Positions 18,772-28,542 of a stretch of DNA of 64,000 bases are shown here, in pieces. Source of the DNA: Alphaproteobacteria bacterium (GTDB taxonomy: Bacteria > Pseudomonadota > Alphaproteobacteria > Rhodobacterales > Rhodobacteraceae); the NCBI GenBank assembly GCA_030431485.1, contig JAUIIR010000003.1, positions 87,422 through 151,421 on the forward strand, read 5' to 3'. Every line of letters starts with the position of its first letter. Positions within the stretch are counted from its first letter, which is position 1. A model generated the notes under the pieces. It was not told the origin of the DNA, did not search any database, and was given only the letters and a program-made list of their open reading frames with translations. Both the position numbers and the translations under genes were made by a program.

Positions 18772-20005
18772 CCGTCTTGGTATCGCGCGATAAAGGCATG
18801 TCTTTTGCCGCACGGCGGATCCCCACGCCCATCAAAAGGGTCACTGCGCAAAAGAAGCCCGCAACACCCAAAAATTGGGTTTCGATCCCGATACCCCGAT
18901 CGATCAGGACGCCGGTGAGGCCGGGACCAATCGCTGAGCCGAGCACCATGACCGCCGTTGCCATCGACTTGATCGAGCCGATATGGGCCGTGCCATAGAA
19001 GTCCGCCCAAAAGGCGTTGGGCAATGTCGAGTTGGCCCCAGATGTGATCCCAAGAAAGACAAAACCCAAGGCCAGAACGGCAGGGCTTTCCGACACAGCA
19101 AAGAGAATAAATGCCACGACCATTGGCAACTGGTAAAACGGAGTCAGCCGTGCAGTCCCCAGCCGGTCCAATGCCCAGCCCGACAGCACCATGGAGGATA
19201 TACCGACCACAGTGTAGATCGGGAAGAAACTGACAAAGACCAGATGTGACAGTCCTTTCACCTCCGAGATGTGTACCTGATGAAAGAAGAAGGCAGTGTT
19301 AAACGCGGAAGGACCGAGCACCGCAGGCACCATACACCAGAACAGAGGGTGTCGAAGAGCTTGCAGCCTGCTCCAATGCCGCCCGGACATTCCGACGGCG
19401 ACGTCTGTCTCGGCATGCGAGGCTGGTGTGCGCTCCTGTTTCAGCAAATGTGCAAGGAGGGGTAAGGCGCAGACGCAGATGGCGGCTCCCAATAACCAAA
19501 GGTTTTGCCACGCCATCATGGTCATGGCCGCGACCACGGCCATTGGGACCAGCGCTTCACCCAGCGCAAAGCCAAGCGAAGCAATGGAAAGGGCCTTGCC
19601 CCGGGTTGCCACAAACCAGCGGGCCATCGCGACCACAGCGATATGAGAACACATGCCTTGGCCGAAGAAGCGCAGCGCGAAAATAATGAATGGCAGCGCC
19701 CAGACCCAAGGATTGAAGGCCATCGCGATGCTGGCTGTCGCTAACCCGATGAGAACAATAGGGGCCAACACACGCACCCTGAACAGGTCGGTCAACCCAC
19801 CGGCCCAGACCATGAGCGCTGCCGAGGCCATCGTTCCCATCATGTAGATGCCGCCCCAGGCGCCGTGGCTCAGGCCAAAATTGTCACGGATTTCTCCGGC
19901 GAAGAGCGAAATGAAGTATGTCTGACCGAATGAAGACAAAAAAGTCAGCAAGGCACCTGTGCTCAGAAATGGCGCATTATCGCGGAGGTATTCGGTGAGA
20001 CGCAT
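18752..20005 (-). CDS. Major facilitator superfamily transporter
   Basis: A 417-aa protein with twelve predicted helices. The start is taken at the ATG at 20005 (MRLTEYLRDNAPFLSTGALL); the frame runs to 20047 but the extra residues are polar and there is no clear ribosome site for either. The helix 2-3 region includes GGIYMMGTMASAALMVWAGG and DLFRVRVL. Resembles the oxalate/formate-antiporter-like or monocarboxylate MFS branch, but no substrate can be assigned. Tail-to-tail overlap with the VTT gene. Confidence 0.85.
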   Translation of the reverse strand: MRLTEYLRDNAPFLSTGALLTFLSSFGQTYFISLFAGEIRDNFGLSHGAWGGIYMMGTMASAALMVWAGGLTDLFRVRVLAPIVLIGLATASIAMAFNPWVWALPFIIFALRFFGQGMCSHIAVVAMARWFVATRGKALSIASLGFALGEALVPMAVVAAMTMMAWQNLWLLGAAICVCALPLLAHLLKQERTPASHAETDVAVGMSGRHWSRLQALRHPLFWCMVPAVLGPSAFNTAFFFHQVHISEVKGLSHLVFVSFFPIYTVVGISSMVLSGWALDRLGTARLTPFYQLPMVVAFILFAVSESPAVLALGFVFLGITSGANSTLPNAFWADFYGTAHIGSIKSMATAVMVLGSAIGPGLTGVLIDRGIGIETQFLGVAGFFCAVTLLMGVGIRRAAKDMPLSRDTKTVRTPQP

Positions 20006-20085
20006 GATATCGCCATGCCCCCAAGACGAAGATCTTGCAAGGCGCAAAGCGTTCGGTCGAGCGCAATACGCACCAGCGGGTGCTG

Positions 20086-20553
20086 TCAGGGAAGTTTGCG
20101 CGCGTTGATCTCGTTGTGGATTTCCTGAATCTCTGCGGGCCAGGTGCTTTTTATGTATCCGAGGACATTTGCAATCTCTTCGTCGGTCAGAACATCGCCA
20201 AAGCCAATCATGTTGGAACTATACGTTCCGCCGACAATCGCTTCTGTGCCTTCCTTAACGATCCGCATCAGCAACGCATTGTCATGGTGCCAGGTGTGAC
20301 CTGTTTCGTCATGCGGTGGCGCCGGCAAATACCCGTCCGCGTCGCGATCCTGCCAGTTGGGTTGTTGTCCTTCGAGGTTTGCACCATGGCAACTGGCGCA
20401 GTACTCTGCATAAAGCGCCGCTCCTGCCGCGACGCGCTGAGCATCGGCGTAGGGAAATTCCGGTTGGTCCGGGCTTTGTGTTCGCGCTGGCAACGCAACA
20501 AAGGCGACGGCCGCTGCGAGGCCCATTAAACAAATCGAGAGCGTTTTCTTCAT
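20086..20553 (-). CDS. Secreted mono-heme cytochrome c
   Basis: A 155-aa class I cytochrome c. A signal peptide (residues 1-25, ending near ARTQ) exports it; the heme motif CASCH is at residues 52-56 and a Met ligand is probably in SSNMIGFGDVLTDEE. It should carry electrons in the periplasm; the redox partner is not evident. The next gene downstream on the strand is the MFS transporter. Confidence 0.88.
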   Translation of the reverse strand: MKKTLSICLMGLAAAVAFVALPARTQSPDQPEFPYADAQRVAAGAALYAEYCASCHGANLEGQQPNWQDRDADGYLPAPPHDETGHTWHHDNALLMRIVKEGTEAIVGGTYSSNMIGFGDVLTDEEIANVLGYIKSTWPAEIQEIHNEINARKLP

Positions 20554-20689
20554 TGTGAAAGCCTTGTGATACTGGCCGATGAGAGCACGCTACCTGCGCT
20601 GGAAGGTCAAATCACGGGTGGGTGAAGATTGCATTCCTCTGGAAACGAATGCTCCGAACCTTTAGGTGTAGGTCAAGACGGAGATAGCT

Positions 20690-21640
20690 ATGACAAAACC
20701 GCCCCTGACCCTTTACCTTGCCGCGCCACGTGGCTTTTGTGCAGGCGTAGATCGAGCGATCAAGATTGTCGAAATGGCGCTCGAGAAATGGGGTGCGCCG
20801 GTCTATGTGCGGCACGAGATCGTGCACAACAAATATGTCGTGGACAGTTTGCGGGCTAAAGGTGCGGTGTTTGTTGAAGAACTGCATGAATGTCCGGACG
20901 ACCGCCCGGTGATCTTTTCTGCGCACGGTGTGCCCAAAGCAGTGCCCGCCGAGGCCGCCAAACGCGAGATGATCTATGTTGACGCGACCTGCCCGCTGGT
21001 AAGCAAGGTGCATATTGAGGCCGCGCGGCATCACGAAAACGGCCTGCAGATGATCATGATCGGCCATGAAGGCCATCCGGAAACCGTTGGTACGATGGGA
21101 CAGTTGCCCAAAGGCGAAGTGCTCTTGGTGGAAACGGTCGAAGATGTGGCCACGGTAGCGGTGCGCGACCCTGAACGGCTGGCTTTTGTCACTCAGACCA
21201 CGCTGAGCGTCGATGACACGATCGACATCGTCGCGGCCCTCCATGCTCGGTTTCCAAAGATCGTTGGCCCCCACAAGGAAGACATCTGCTACGCCACGAC
21301 CAACCGTCAGGAGGCGGTCAAGGCGATGGCCCCGAAATGCGATGCGATGCTGGTGGTCGGAGCCCCCAATTCGTCGAATTCCAAGCGACTGGTTGAAGTG
21401 GGCAGCAAGGCCGGCTGTGCCTATTCGCAGCTGGTCCAACGCGCGCCGGATATCGATTGGCGCGCGTTGGAGGGCATTGCCAGTGTCGGCATCACTGCGG
21501 GTGCCAGCGCGCCGGAAGAGCTGATCAACGAAGTGATCGACGCGTTCCGGGATCGGTACGATGTGACGGTTGAGATGGTCGAAACGGCGGTCGAGAACGT
21601 GGAGTTCAAGGTGCCGCGCGTTTTGCGTGTTCCCGCGTAA
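20690..21640 (+). CDS. ispH: 4-hydroxy-3-methylbut-2-enyl diphosphate reductase
   Basis: Last enzyme of the MEP isoprenoid pathway, an iron-sulfur protein yielding IPP and DMAPP. The 316-aa sequence has the three cluster cysteines in [23 protein letters not shown] and [13 protein letters not shown], the catalytic Glu region (TQTTLS) and the [10 protein letters not shown] signature. Start at 20690 behind GGAG at good spacing. Divergent from the cytochrome c gene (136-nt gap). Confidence 0.96.
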   Translation: MTKPPLTLYLAAPRGFCAGVDRAIKIVEMALEKWGAPVYVRHEIVHNKYVVDSLRAKGAVFVEELHECPDDRPVIFSAHGVPKAVPAEAAKREMIYVDATCPLVSKVHIEAARHHENGLQMIMIGHEGHPETVGTMGQLPKGEVLLVETVEDVATVAVRDPERLAFVTQTTLSVDDTIDIVAALHARFPKIVGPHKEDICYATTNRQEAVKAMAPKCDAMLVVGAPNSSNSKRLVEVGSKAGCAYSQLVQRAPDIDWRALEGIASVGITAGASAPEELINEVIDAFRDRYDVTVEMVETAVENVEFKVPRVLRVPA

Positions 21641-21641
21641 A

Positions 21642-21670
21642 GGTGCGTTAGAGCACGCACCGTTTACTTT
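21642..21670 (+). terminator. Rho-independent terminator after ispH
   Basis: GGTGCGT (21642-21648) and ACGCACC (21655-21661) form a 7-bp stem with a 6-nt loop, followed by GTTTACTTTTT. It lies between the convergent ispH and helicase genes. Confidence 0.7.
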
Positions 21671-23856
21671 TTACCGCCCGGCTTTCCACCGAACTTGCCT
21701 GATGGTTTGCCACCAGATTTGCCAGTAGGTTTCCCGCCGGACTTTCCCGCACCCGCACGTGGTTTGCGCATGCTTTGTGAGGGGTCGCTTGCACCGGCGC
21801 GGGCGGCGGCACGGGCGATGTTCTTCTTGCTGTTAGGCTTGCCCTCGGGCGGAGGTGGGCCTTTGGGCTTGCTCCTAGCCTTGTAAGGCTTCGCCTCAAA
21901 TTCGCCTTCGGCGCGACGCGGCGGGCGGTCGCCGCCGGACTTGTCGCCGTAAGACTTGCGGCCTTTGACTGGCTTGTCGGATTTGCCCTTGTATGGTTTG
22001 CGGTCCTGAGACGCTCCGCCGCCAGCTTTGCCTGCCGATTTGCCACTTTTGCGGTCGGCTGGTTTTGGTTTGCGCACACGCGGTGTTGGCTCATCGTTCC
22101 AGTCTATCGGAGCGGAGGACACAGGGGCCGGCTTTGCCGGTGCCGCTGCTTCGGGCTTTGGTTCGGTTGTACCTGCGTCGTGTCGCGGAGCTTCGCGGTC
22201 GGGCTTGCGCTCGGGTCTTGGCGCGCCGCCGTGTGGTTTTCGCTCCGGCTTCGGTCCGCGTGGGCTAGCTGGACGCCCGCCACGCTCGAAGCTGGGTGCA
22301 TGGTCGAGCCGGGAGAGGGTCACACCTTTTTCGAGTTCCATCTCAGGACCCACGGCATTGAGGAACCGCGCGACCGAGGCTTCCTTGATCTGCACCAGCG
22401 AATGGTCCTGCTGGATGCGGATCGCGCCGACATCATCCTTGCTGAGATCCCCTGCGCCGCAGATCATCGGCAGGATGCGACGCGGTTCGGCCTCGGCGGC
22501 ACGACCGCCGGAAACTGCGAACCACACGCTCGGGCCGAATTCCTCGCGCGGGGCGCGCTTTTCGTTGGGATCAGACAGGTCCTCTGGCGCCGTATGCTGC
22601 TCACGGAACATGCGAAGGTAGGCTGCCGCAATCTGTTCCGGCGTCTTTTCCGCAAGCAGACGCGAGACCACCGCTTCTTCCGATTCGGCCACCGGGGTGT
22701 CCCACGCGAGATCGGCGAACATGCGGTCTTCGTCGCGCGCCAGCACTTCGTCAGCAGACGGCGCAGAGCCCCATTCCGATTTCAGTTTGGCCATACCCAG
22801 AATGCGCTCGGCTTTCTTGCGCACCTTGGGTGTGACGATCAGCGCCGACACACCCTTGCGCCCGGCGCGGCCGGTCCGGCCAGACCGGTGCAGCAGCGTT
22901 TCATGGTTCGAGGGTAATTCGGCGTGAACCACAAGATCGAGGTTCGGCAGGTCGATGCCACGTGCGGCCACGTCTGTTGCGACGCAGACCTGCGCACGCC
23001 CGTCGCGCATCGCTTGCAGCGCATGGGTGCGTTCGGTTTGCGACAGCTCACCCGACAGCGCCACCACCTGGAACCCACGGTTCGACAGGCGGGTGGTCAG
23101 GCGGTTCACCATCGCGCGGGTGTTGGCAAAGACGATGGCGTTGGGGGCTTCGTAATAGCGCAGCGTGTTGATGACGGCGTTGTCGGTGTCACGCTCGTTC
23201 ACCATCATCGCGCGGTAGGCGATGTCGGCGTGCTGGCTGGTCTCGGATTTCGTGACCACGCGGATCGCGTCACGCTGATAGCTTTGCGCAAGCTTGGCAA
23301 TCTGCGGCGGTACTGTGGCCGAGAACAGCAGCGTTTGCCGGTCTTCAGGCGCTTCACCAAGAATGAATTCAAGGTCTTCACGGAAGCCGAGGTCGAGCAT
23401 CTCATCGGCTTCGTCCAGCACCACCGCCCGACATTGCGACAGGTCGATGGAACCGCGCATGATGTGATCGCGCAAACGGCCCGGCGTGGCCACGACGATA
23501 TGTGCCCCGCGCTCCAAAGCGCGGCGTTCGTCGCGCATGTCCATGCCGCCCACGGTCGAGGCCATGACCACACCGGCCTGCGCGTAGAGCCATGCCAACT
23601 CGCGCTTCACCTGCATCGCCAGTTCCCGCGTCGGCGCAATCACCAGCGCCAGCGGAGCACCGGCGGCGTCAAACACCTCGTCGTCAAGGATCGTCGGTGC
23701 GATGGCGAGGCCGAAGCCCAGTGTCTTACCCGATCCTGTCTGGGCCGAGACCAAAAGGTCGGCACCAACATAACCGGGGTTGAGAACCGCCTCTTGAACC
23801 GGGGTCAGCGTGTCATATCCTCGGGCATCAAGGGCGTCTTGCAGGGCTTTTTTCAC
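21664..23856 (-). CDS. DEAD-box RNA helicase with long basic tail (DeaD/RhlE group)
   Basis: ATP-dependent RNA helicase of 730 aa. The core shows the Q motif (TLTPVQEAVL), motif I SAQTGSGKT, Ia PTRELAMQ, II DEAD, III SAT and VI HRSGRTGRAG. A DbpA-type RNA-binding domain follows (about residues 465-540). The last ~190 residues are low-complexity, rich in Lys, Pro and Gly with repeated GKSGGKP-like units, probably a disordered RNA-binding tail. Likely role in ribosome biogenesis or cold adaptation. Convergent with ispH. Confidence 0.93.
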   Translation of the reverse strand: MKKALQDALDARGYDTLTPVQEAVLNPGYVGADLLVSAQTGSGKTLGFGLAIAPTILDDEVFDAAGAPLALVIAPTRELAMQVKRELAWLYAQAGVVMASTVGGMDMRDERRALERGAHIVVATPGRLRDHIMRGSIDLSQCRAVVLDEADEMLDLGFREDLEFILGEAPEDRQTLLFSATVPPQIAKLAQSYQRDAIRVVTKSETSQHADIAYRAMMVNERDTDNAVINTLRYYEAPNAIVFANTRAMVNRLTTRLSNRGFQVVALSGELSQTERTHALQAMRDGRAQVCVATDVAARGIDLPNLDLVVHAELPSNHETLLHRSGRTGRAGRKGVSALIVTPKVRKKAERILGMAKLKSEWGSAPSADEVLARDEDRMFADLAWDTPVAESEEAVVSRLLAEKTPEQIAAAYLRMFREQHTAPEDLSDPNEKRAPREEFGPSVWFAVSGGRAAEAEPRRILPMICGAGDLSKDDVGAIRIQQDHSLVQIKEASVARFLNAVGPEMELEKGVTLSRLDHAPSFERGGRPASPRGPKPERKPHGGAPRPERKPDREAPRHDAGTTEPKPEAAAPAKPAPVSSAPIDWNDEPTPRVRKPKPADRKSGKSAGKAGGGASQDRKPYKGKSDKPVKGRKSYGDKSGGDRPPRRAEGEFEAKPYKARSKPKGPPPPEGKPNSKKNIARAAARAGASDPSQSMRKPRAGAGKSGGKPTGKSGGKPSGKFGGKPGGKK

Positions 23857-23967
23857 GAGCGTCGTCTTTTTCCATAAGGTCGGCCCACCAGCGGGCCAAA
23901 GCGCGCGTCTAGATCATTGTGGGTCAAATGTATAGCGTCATCACAGCACACCCAGTGAGGAGCCGCT

Positions 23968-24582
23968 ATGCTTTCCCTGCAATTCCTTCTTACGGCCTTG
24001 GTCGTCGTCATCGCACCCGGAACCGGAGTCATCTACACGCTGGCTATCGGCTTGGGGCAGGGGCGCTGGCCGTCAATCTGGGCGGCGCTTGGGTGCACCT
24101 TCGGTATCGTACCGCACCTACTCGCTGCGACTTTGGGTCTGGCGGCGGTTCTGCACACATCGGCTGTCCTGTTCAATATGGTGAAGTTCACGGGCGTCGC
24201 CTACCTGCTATGGCTGGCATATCAGTCTTTGCGGTCAGGGGGCCTATTGGCGGTCTCGGCGGATCGCAGTGCTGAAAGCGGCCTGCGCATAGCGCAGCGC
24301 GGAGCCCTGATCAACATCCTCAACCCAAAACTCTCGATCTTTTTCCTGGCGCTGCTTCCGCCGTTTCTGTCGGGCAACCCTGCCACGGCGACTGCCGAAA
24401 TGGCCGTGATGGGCGGCATCTTCATGCTTATGACCTTTGCGGTCTTTGTCCTCTACGGCGTGTTCGCAGCGGCCGCCCGTACATGGCTCTTGGGCAGTGA
24501 AAGGGTGATGCGGTGGCTGAACCGGTCCTTTGCGGCCCTCTTCGCCGCTTTGGCAGGGCGGTTGGCGCTGGAACGCGCGTGA
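23968..24582 (+). CDS. LysE-family translocator
   Basis: A 204-aa membrane protein with six helices. The family N-terminal pattern is seen in VVIAPGTGVIYTLAIGLGQG, and a central segment reads GALINILNPKLSIFFLALLP. LysE/RhtB proteins export amino acids or related compounds; the substrate is unknown. Good ribosome site (GAGGAG, 5-nt spacing) for ATG 23968. Starts a same-strand run reaching to 26733. Confidence 0.88.
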   Translation: MLSLQFLLTALVVVIAPGTGVIYTLAIGLGQGRWPSIWAALGCTFGIVPHLLAATLGLAAVLHTSAVLFNMVKFTGVAYLLWLAYQSLRSGGLLAVSADRSAESGLRIAQRGALINILNPKLSIFFLALLPPFLSGNPATATAEMAVMGGIFMLMTFAVFVLYGVFAAAARTWLLGSERVMRWLNRSFAALFAALAGRLALERA

Positions 24583-24619
24583 GCTATGTCGCCGCCAAAA
24601 CACTGATGACGGACCTGCC

Positions 24620-25072
24620 ATGACCCACATTCCTCGTTCCGCACTGATCCTTGGCCTTGCCGGGGTAATCCCCTTTGCATGGGGCGCGCTGACGCTGCTG
24701 TCCGATCCAGCGGCCCAATGGGGCATGGACGTGCTGGGGCCGAGGTTCATTGGTCCCTACGTTCAACTCAGCTACGGCATGGTGATCCTCAGCTTCATGT
24801 CCGGCGTGCTGTGGGGTTTTGCCACCAAGGCGAATGGCGGTCAGGCCGCCACGGGATATGCGCTGTCGGTGATCCCGGCGCTCTGGGCGTTCTTCATGAC
24901 GGGCGGTGGGCCGGTTTCGGCGGGAACCAACCTGATATTCGGGTTTTTGGGGCTGCTGGTGCTCGATTTCAGCTTCTGGAAATGGGGCCTTGCGCCAAAA
25001 TGGTGGATGCACCTGCGAGTGCTGCTCACGAGTCTGGTCGTCCTGAGCCTTTGCGTGGGGGTCTTCCTATGA
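24620..25072 (+). CDS. DUF3429 family membrane protein
   Basis: A 150-aa protein with about five membrane helices, starting at the ATG at 24620 (MTHIPRSALILGLAGVIPF). The segment YGMVILSFMSGVLWGF is characteristic of DUF3429. Function unknown. It overlaps the following methyltransferase start by 4 nt (ATGA). Confidence 0.8.
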   Translation: MTHIPRSALILGLAGVIPFAWGALTLLSDPAAQWGMDVLGPRFIGPYVQLSYGMVILSFMSGVLWGFATKANGGQAATGYALSVIPALWAFFMTGGGPVSAGTNLIFGFLGLLVLDFSFWKWGLAPKWWMHLRVLLTSLVVLSLCVGVFL

Positions 25073-25659
25073 GCGATCGCGAAACCATAGCTGTCTACGA
25101 TGCCCGCGCGGGCGACTATGCCAAGCTTGAACCATCTGACACACCCAGCGAAACGCTTGCCACGTTTATCGCAGCCCTTCCCGAAAGTGCCCGTGTCCTT
25201 GACCTTGGCTGTGGTCCCGGCACCTCGGCGCGTCACATGGTGCGGGCTGGATGCTTGGTTGATGCGCTTGATGCCTCGGCCGAAATGATCAGTCTTGCCT
25301 CGGCCATAGAAGGCGTTACCGCACGGCAGGCCAGTTTTGACGATATCAGCGGCACCGCAATCTATGACGGGGTCTGGGCCAATTTCAGCCTTCTGCACGC
25401 GCCGCGTGCCCACATGCCCAAACATCTTGCGGCGATCCATAGTGCGTTGAAGCCCGGTGGGCTGTTTCATATCGCCGTGAAGGAAGGCGCAGGCGAAGGC
25501 CGGGATGCACTTGGAAGGCACTACACCTATTACGCCGAACCCGACCTATCCACACTTCTGGAAGCTGCTGGCTTTTCCGTGGGGCCCTATCGACGCGGGC
25601 GCGACAAGGGGCTAAGCGGCACCGACGACAACTGGATCTCTGTGACTGCCCATGCCTGA
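25069..25659 (+). CDS. Class I SAM-dependent methyltransferase
   Basis: A 196-aa methyltransferase. Motif I is [15 protein letters not shown] (about residues 42-56), the acidic end of beta-2 is in DALDASAEM, and motif post-I/IV reads [12 protein letters not shown]. Substrate not identifiable; the short, single-domain form resembles small-molecule methyltransferases of the UbiE/Methyltransf_25 type. It is coupled to DUF3429 (4-nt overlap) and rnhA (8-nt overlap). Confidence 0.87.
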   Translation: MSDRETIAVYDARAGDYAKLEPSDTPSETLATFIAALPESARVLDLGCGPGTSARHMVRAGCLVDALDASAEMISLASAIEGVTARQASFDDISGTAIYDGVWANFSLLHAPRAHMPKHLAAIHSALKPGGLFHIAVKEGAGEGRDALGRHYTYYAEPDLSTLLEAAGFSVGPYRRGRDKGLSGTDDNWISVTAHA

Positions 25660-26113
25660 CCTCTACGCCTATACCGACGGAGCTTGTTCCGGAAATCCCG
25701 GACCGGGGGGATGGGGCGTCCTGCTTTTGGCTAAAGATGGCGATACCGTGATCAAAGAGCGAACCTTGTCGGGGGGTGAGGCGAACACCACCAACAACCG
25801 GATGGAGTTGCTGGCTGCAATTCACGCACTGGAGACCTTGGCGCGACCTTCTTCGCTGACCATCGTCACCGACAGCGCCTATGTGAAGAACGGTGTCACC
25901 GGTTGGATCCATGGCTGGAAGCGTAATGGCTGGAAGACTGCGAATAAGAAACCGGTCAAGAATGTCGAGCTCTGGCAACGTCTGGACGAGGCACAGCAAC
26001 GGCACGATGTCACTTGGGAATGGGTAAAGGGTCACGCAGGCCACCCTGAGAATGAACGCGCGGATGAGTTGGCGCGCGATGGCATGAAGCCGTTCAAAAA
26101 AGGCGCGGCGTGA
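25652..26113 (+). CDS. rnhA: Ribonuclease HI
   Basis: Cuts the RNA strand of RNA-DNA hybrids. The 153-aa protein has all four catalytic acidic residues in context: [33 protein letters not shown] and [11 protein letters not shown]. The basic handle ([16 protein letters not shown]) is present as in E. coli. Overlaps the methyltransferase and the TRIC gene. Confidence 0.96.
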   Translation: MPDLYAYTDGACSGNPGPGGWGVLLLAKDGDTVIKERTLSGGEANTTNNRMELLAAIHALETLARPSSLTIVTDSAYVKNGVTGWIHGWKRNGWKTANKKPVKNVELWQRLDEAQQRHDVTWEWVKGHAGHPENERADELARDGMKPFKKGAA

Positions 26114-26733
26114 CGCTCGTTGCGTGGATCGACCACGCCGCAGTTTTGGTATTTGCGCTGACTGGCGCGCTGGTTGCCAGCCGGGCGCAATTGGACATCA
26201 TTGGATTTGCGTTTCTTGCCATCCTGACCGGTGTTGGAGGGGGGACGGTTCGCGACGTACTCTTGGACCGGAATCCGGTATTTTGGATGGCAGACCCGAC
26301 CTATCTTGGCGTGGCTGTGCTTGCCGCCTTTGCTGTGTTCTTCACCGCGCACCTGTTCGAAAGCCGCTACAAGGCGATCCTGTGGCTCGATGCGGCGGCG
26401 CTGGCCTTCGCGGTTTCTGCAGGCGCGAATATCGCGGCCACTCTGGGGCTAAGTGCGCCGATTGTGGTGGTGATGGGCACCGTCACAGGCTGTCTCGGAG
26501 GATTGATGCGCGATGTGGTCGCAAACGAGGTGCCGCTCGTGCTCAAGCAGGGCGAGCTTTACGTCACCTGCGCTGTCGCTGGCGCGGCGGTGGTCTCGTT
26601 GGGACCCTTTGTCGAACTGAACCAGACATCGACTGTTCTGGCTGCCGCGGCAATCACCTTTGGATTACGGGCGGGCTCCATCGCATTCGGATGGAGCTTG
26701 CCGGTCTATAAATCCCGTCCGCCGCGCAAATGA
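26110..26733 (+). CDS. TRIC/UPF0126 family membrane channel protein
   Basis: A 207-aa protein with seven helices built as two repeats, each with the glycine-rich pattern ([19 protein letters not shown] and [19 protein letters not shown]). Bacterial homologues of trimeric intracellular cation channels form K+ or small-anion/amino acid channels. Translation begins with GTG at 26110, overlapping the rnhA stop by 4 nt (GTGA). Confidence 0.87.
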   Translation: MTLVAWIDHAAVLVFALTGALVASRAQLDIIGFAFLAILTGVGGGTVRDVLLDRNPVFWMADPTYLGVAVLAAFAVFFTAHLFESRYKAILWLDAAALAFAVSAGANIAATLGLSAPIVVVMGTVTGCLGGLMRDVVANEVPLVLKQGELYVTCAVAGAAVVSLGPFVELNQTSTVLAAAAITFGLRAGSIAFGWSLPVYKSRPPRK

Positions 26734-26735
26734 CC

Positions 26736-27914
26736 CTATTGCAGGTCGCTGAATGCCGCTTGCAGCCGTTTGGCTGCTTCTTCGACACGGTAGCTCTGAG
26801 TGGCGAGGTTGAATCGGAGGAAGGTTTCGCCGCCGGGGCCAAACTCAGGGCCAGGACTGGGCGCAATGCGGGCATCTTTGCGCACGCGGCGGCTGATTTC
26901 GTCGAAATCCATGCCGGTGCCCGAAAAGTCGACCCACGCGAGATAGGTTGAGGCCAAGGGCAGGGATCGCACCCCGGGGATCGCATTGATCGCACCGTCA
27001 AAGATGCGGCGGTTTTCGATCAGGTGTTCGATCTGTGCATCGACCCATTCCGCGCCTTCAGGCGTGTAGGCTGCTGTCACCATCTCAAGGCCCATGCGGT
27101 TTGGAGAATAATCCAGAGACCGCAGCCGCTGTGCCATTGCTTCGCGCAGTTTAGCGTCGGGAATGATAATGTTCCCAATCTTTAGCCCCGCGATGTTAAA
27201 GGTTTTGGAAGATGCCGTAAGGATCACCGACCGGTCCCGCGCATCAGGGGCGGCAACGTCGTAGGGGACGAAAGTGTTTCCCGGATAGATAAAGTCATGA
27301 TGAATCTCGTCGGCCACAACGATCAGATTGTTCCGCTGTGCGAACGCAGCCACCTCGCGCAATTCTTCCGCGCTCCAGATTCGCCCAGACGGGTTTTGCG
27401 GTGAGCAAAAGATCAGAAGCTTTTCGCTGCCATCAAGCCGCGCCTCGGCATCTTCGAAATCAATGTGATAGGTGTCGCCTTCCCGTTTCAGAGGACATTG
27501 CACGGGTACGCGTCCGGCTTTGCGGATCTTGAACTCAAATTCGTGATAGACCGGGTTGAAGGTGACAATCCGATCCCCCGGTTCGGTCCAGACGTCGATA
27601 CACAGCGCGATCGCATTGCCCAGTCCTTGCGTTGTGAGAATCCAGTCGCCGTCGATGTCCCAGCCATGTCTGTTCTTCATCCACCACTGGATCGCCGCAT
27701 GGTACTGGGTGTTGTCCGTCCAATATCCAAACACGCCATGATCGACAGCTTTCTGCATTGCCCTGAGCACACACGGTGCTGTGGGATAATCGCTGTCTGC
27801 TGTCCACATCGCGATTCCATCCCCGCTTGGCACGTCAAATTTGCTTTCCAGCATGTCCCACTTTGAACTGTGCTGTCCGCGCCGGTCGTTGGGGACGTTG
27901 AAAAGATCGCGCAT
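26736..27914 (-). CDS. MalY/PatB-type PLP aminotransferase (probable cystathionine beta-lyase)
   Basis: A 392-aa fold-type I PLP enzyme close in length to MalY (390). Start chosen at the ATG at 27914, with GGAG 6 nt upstream; in-frame ATGs at 27926 and 27977 lack this. Landmarks are MWTADSDYPTAPCVLRAM, FCSPQNPSGRIWSAEEL and the Schiff-base Lys in ASSKTFNIAGLKIGN. Family members have C-S lyase activity on cystathionine or cysteine conjugates. Convergent with the TRIC gene, divergent from def. Confidence 0.87.
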   Translation of the reverse strand: MRDLFNVPNDRRGQHSSKWDMLESKFDVPSGDGIAMWTADSDYPTAPCVLRAMQKAVDHGVFGYWTDNTQYHAAIQWWMKNRHGWDIDGDWILTTQGLGNAIALCIDVWTEPGDRIVTFNPVYHEFEFKIRKAGRVPVQCPLKREGDTYHIDFEDAEARLDGSEKLLIFCSPQNPSGRIWSAEELREVAAFAQRNNLIVVADEIHHDFIYPGNTFVPYDVAAPDARDRSVILTASSKTFNIAGLKIGNIIIPDAKLREAMAQRLRSLDYSPNRMGLEMVTAAYTPEGAEWVDAQIEHLIENRRIFDGAINAIPGVRSLPLASTYLAWVDFSGTGMDFDEISRRVRKDARIAPSPGPEFGPGGETFLRFNLATQSYRVEEAAKRLQAAFSDLQ

Positions 27915-28023
27915 GTGGGTCTCCATCTGCTCATTGCTGTTGGGGCCGGACGCTACTCCAGTGAATGTCAGGCGCAAGCCCCCGTCTATTGCCCTTGCGT
28001 GTTGGATTAACTAGATCACTGGC

Positions 28024-28542
28024 ATGAAACTGCCGATCCTCATCCACCCGGACCCGCGTCTGAAAAAGGTCTGTGACCCCGTACCCGATTTGTCGGACGA
28101 TTTGCGCACGCTGGCCAAGGACATGCTGGAAACCATGTACGACGCGCCGGGCATTGGTTTGGCCGCGCCGCAGGTGGGGGTGCTGTCCCGGCTGATCGTT
28201 CTGGATTGCATCAAGGACGAGGAATCGACCCCACGTCCGCTGATCATGTTCAACCCCGAGATTCTGGCCTCCTCGGATGATCTGAACGTCTACGAAGAAG
28301 GCTGCTTGTCGATTCCTGATCAATTCGCTGATGTGACCCGCCCCGAAGCGGTCAAGGTCGCGTGGATCGACGAAAATGGAAATCCGAAGGAAGAAGAGTT
28401 TGACGGGCTCTGGGCGACCTGTGTGCAACACGAGATCGACCACCTGAACGGAAAGCTCTTCATCGACTATCTCAAACCGCTCAAGCGGCAGATGATCACC
28501 CGCAAGATGGTCAAGCTCAAGCGCGAGATGGCGCGGGCATGA
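28024..28542 (+). CDS. def: Peptide deformylase (active form)
   Basis: Removes the N-formyl group from nascent proteins. The 172-aa enzyme carries all three motifs: GIGLAAPQ (residues 43-50), EGCLS with the metal Cys94, and HEIDH (136-140) with the two His ligands and catalytic Glu137. Coupled by a 4-nt overlap to a degenerate paralogue and followed by fmt, whose product adds the formyl group on initiator tRNA. Confidence 0.96.
   Translation: MKLPILIHPDPRLKKVCDPVPDLSDDLRTLAKDMLETMYDAPGIGLAAPQVGVLSRLIVLDCIKDEESTPRPLIMFNPEILASSDDLNVYEEGCLSIPDQFADVTRPEAVKVAWIDENGNPKEEEFDGLWATCVQHEIDHLNGKLFIDYLKPLKRQMITRKMVKLKREMARA

Noticed and set aside
21700-22260. DNA repeats in the helicase tail as a mobile or CRISPR-like repeat
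   Set aside because: The repetition follows codons for Gly-Lys-Ser/Pro units in frame and has no spacer structure.
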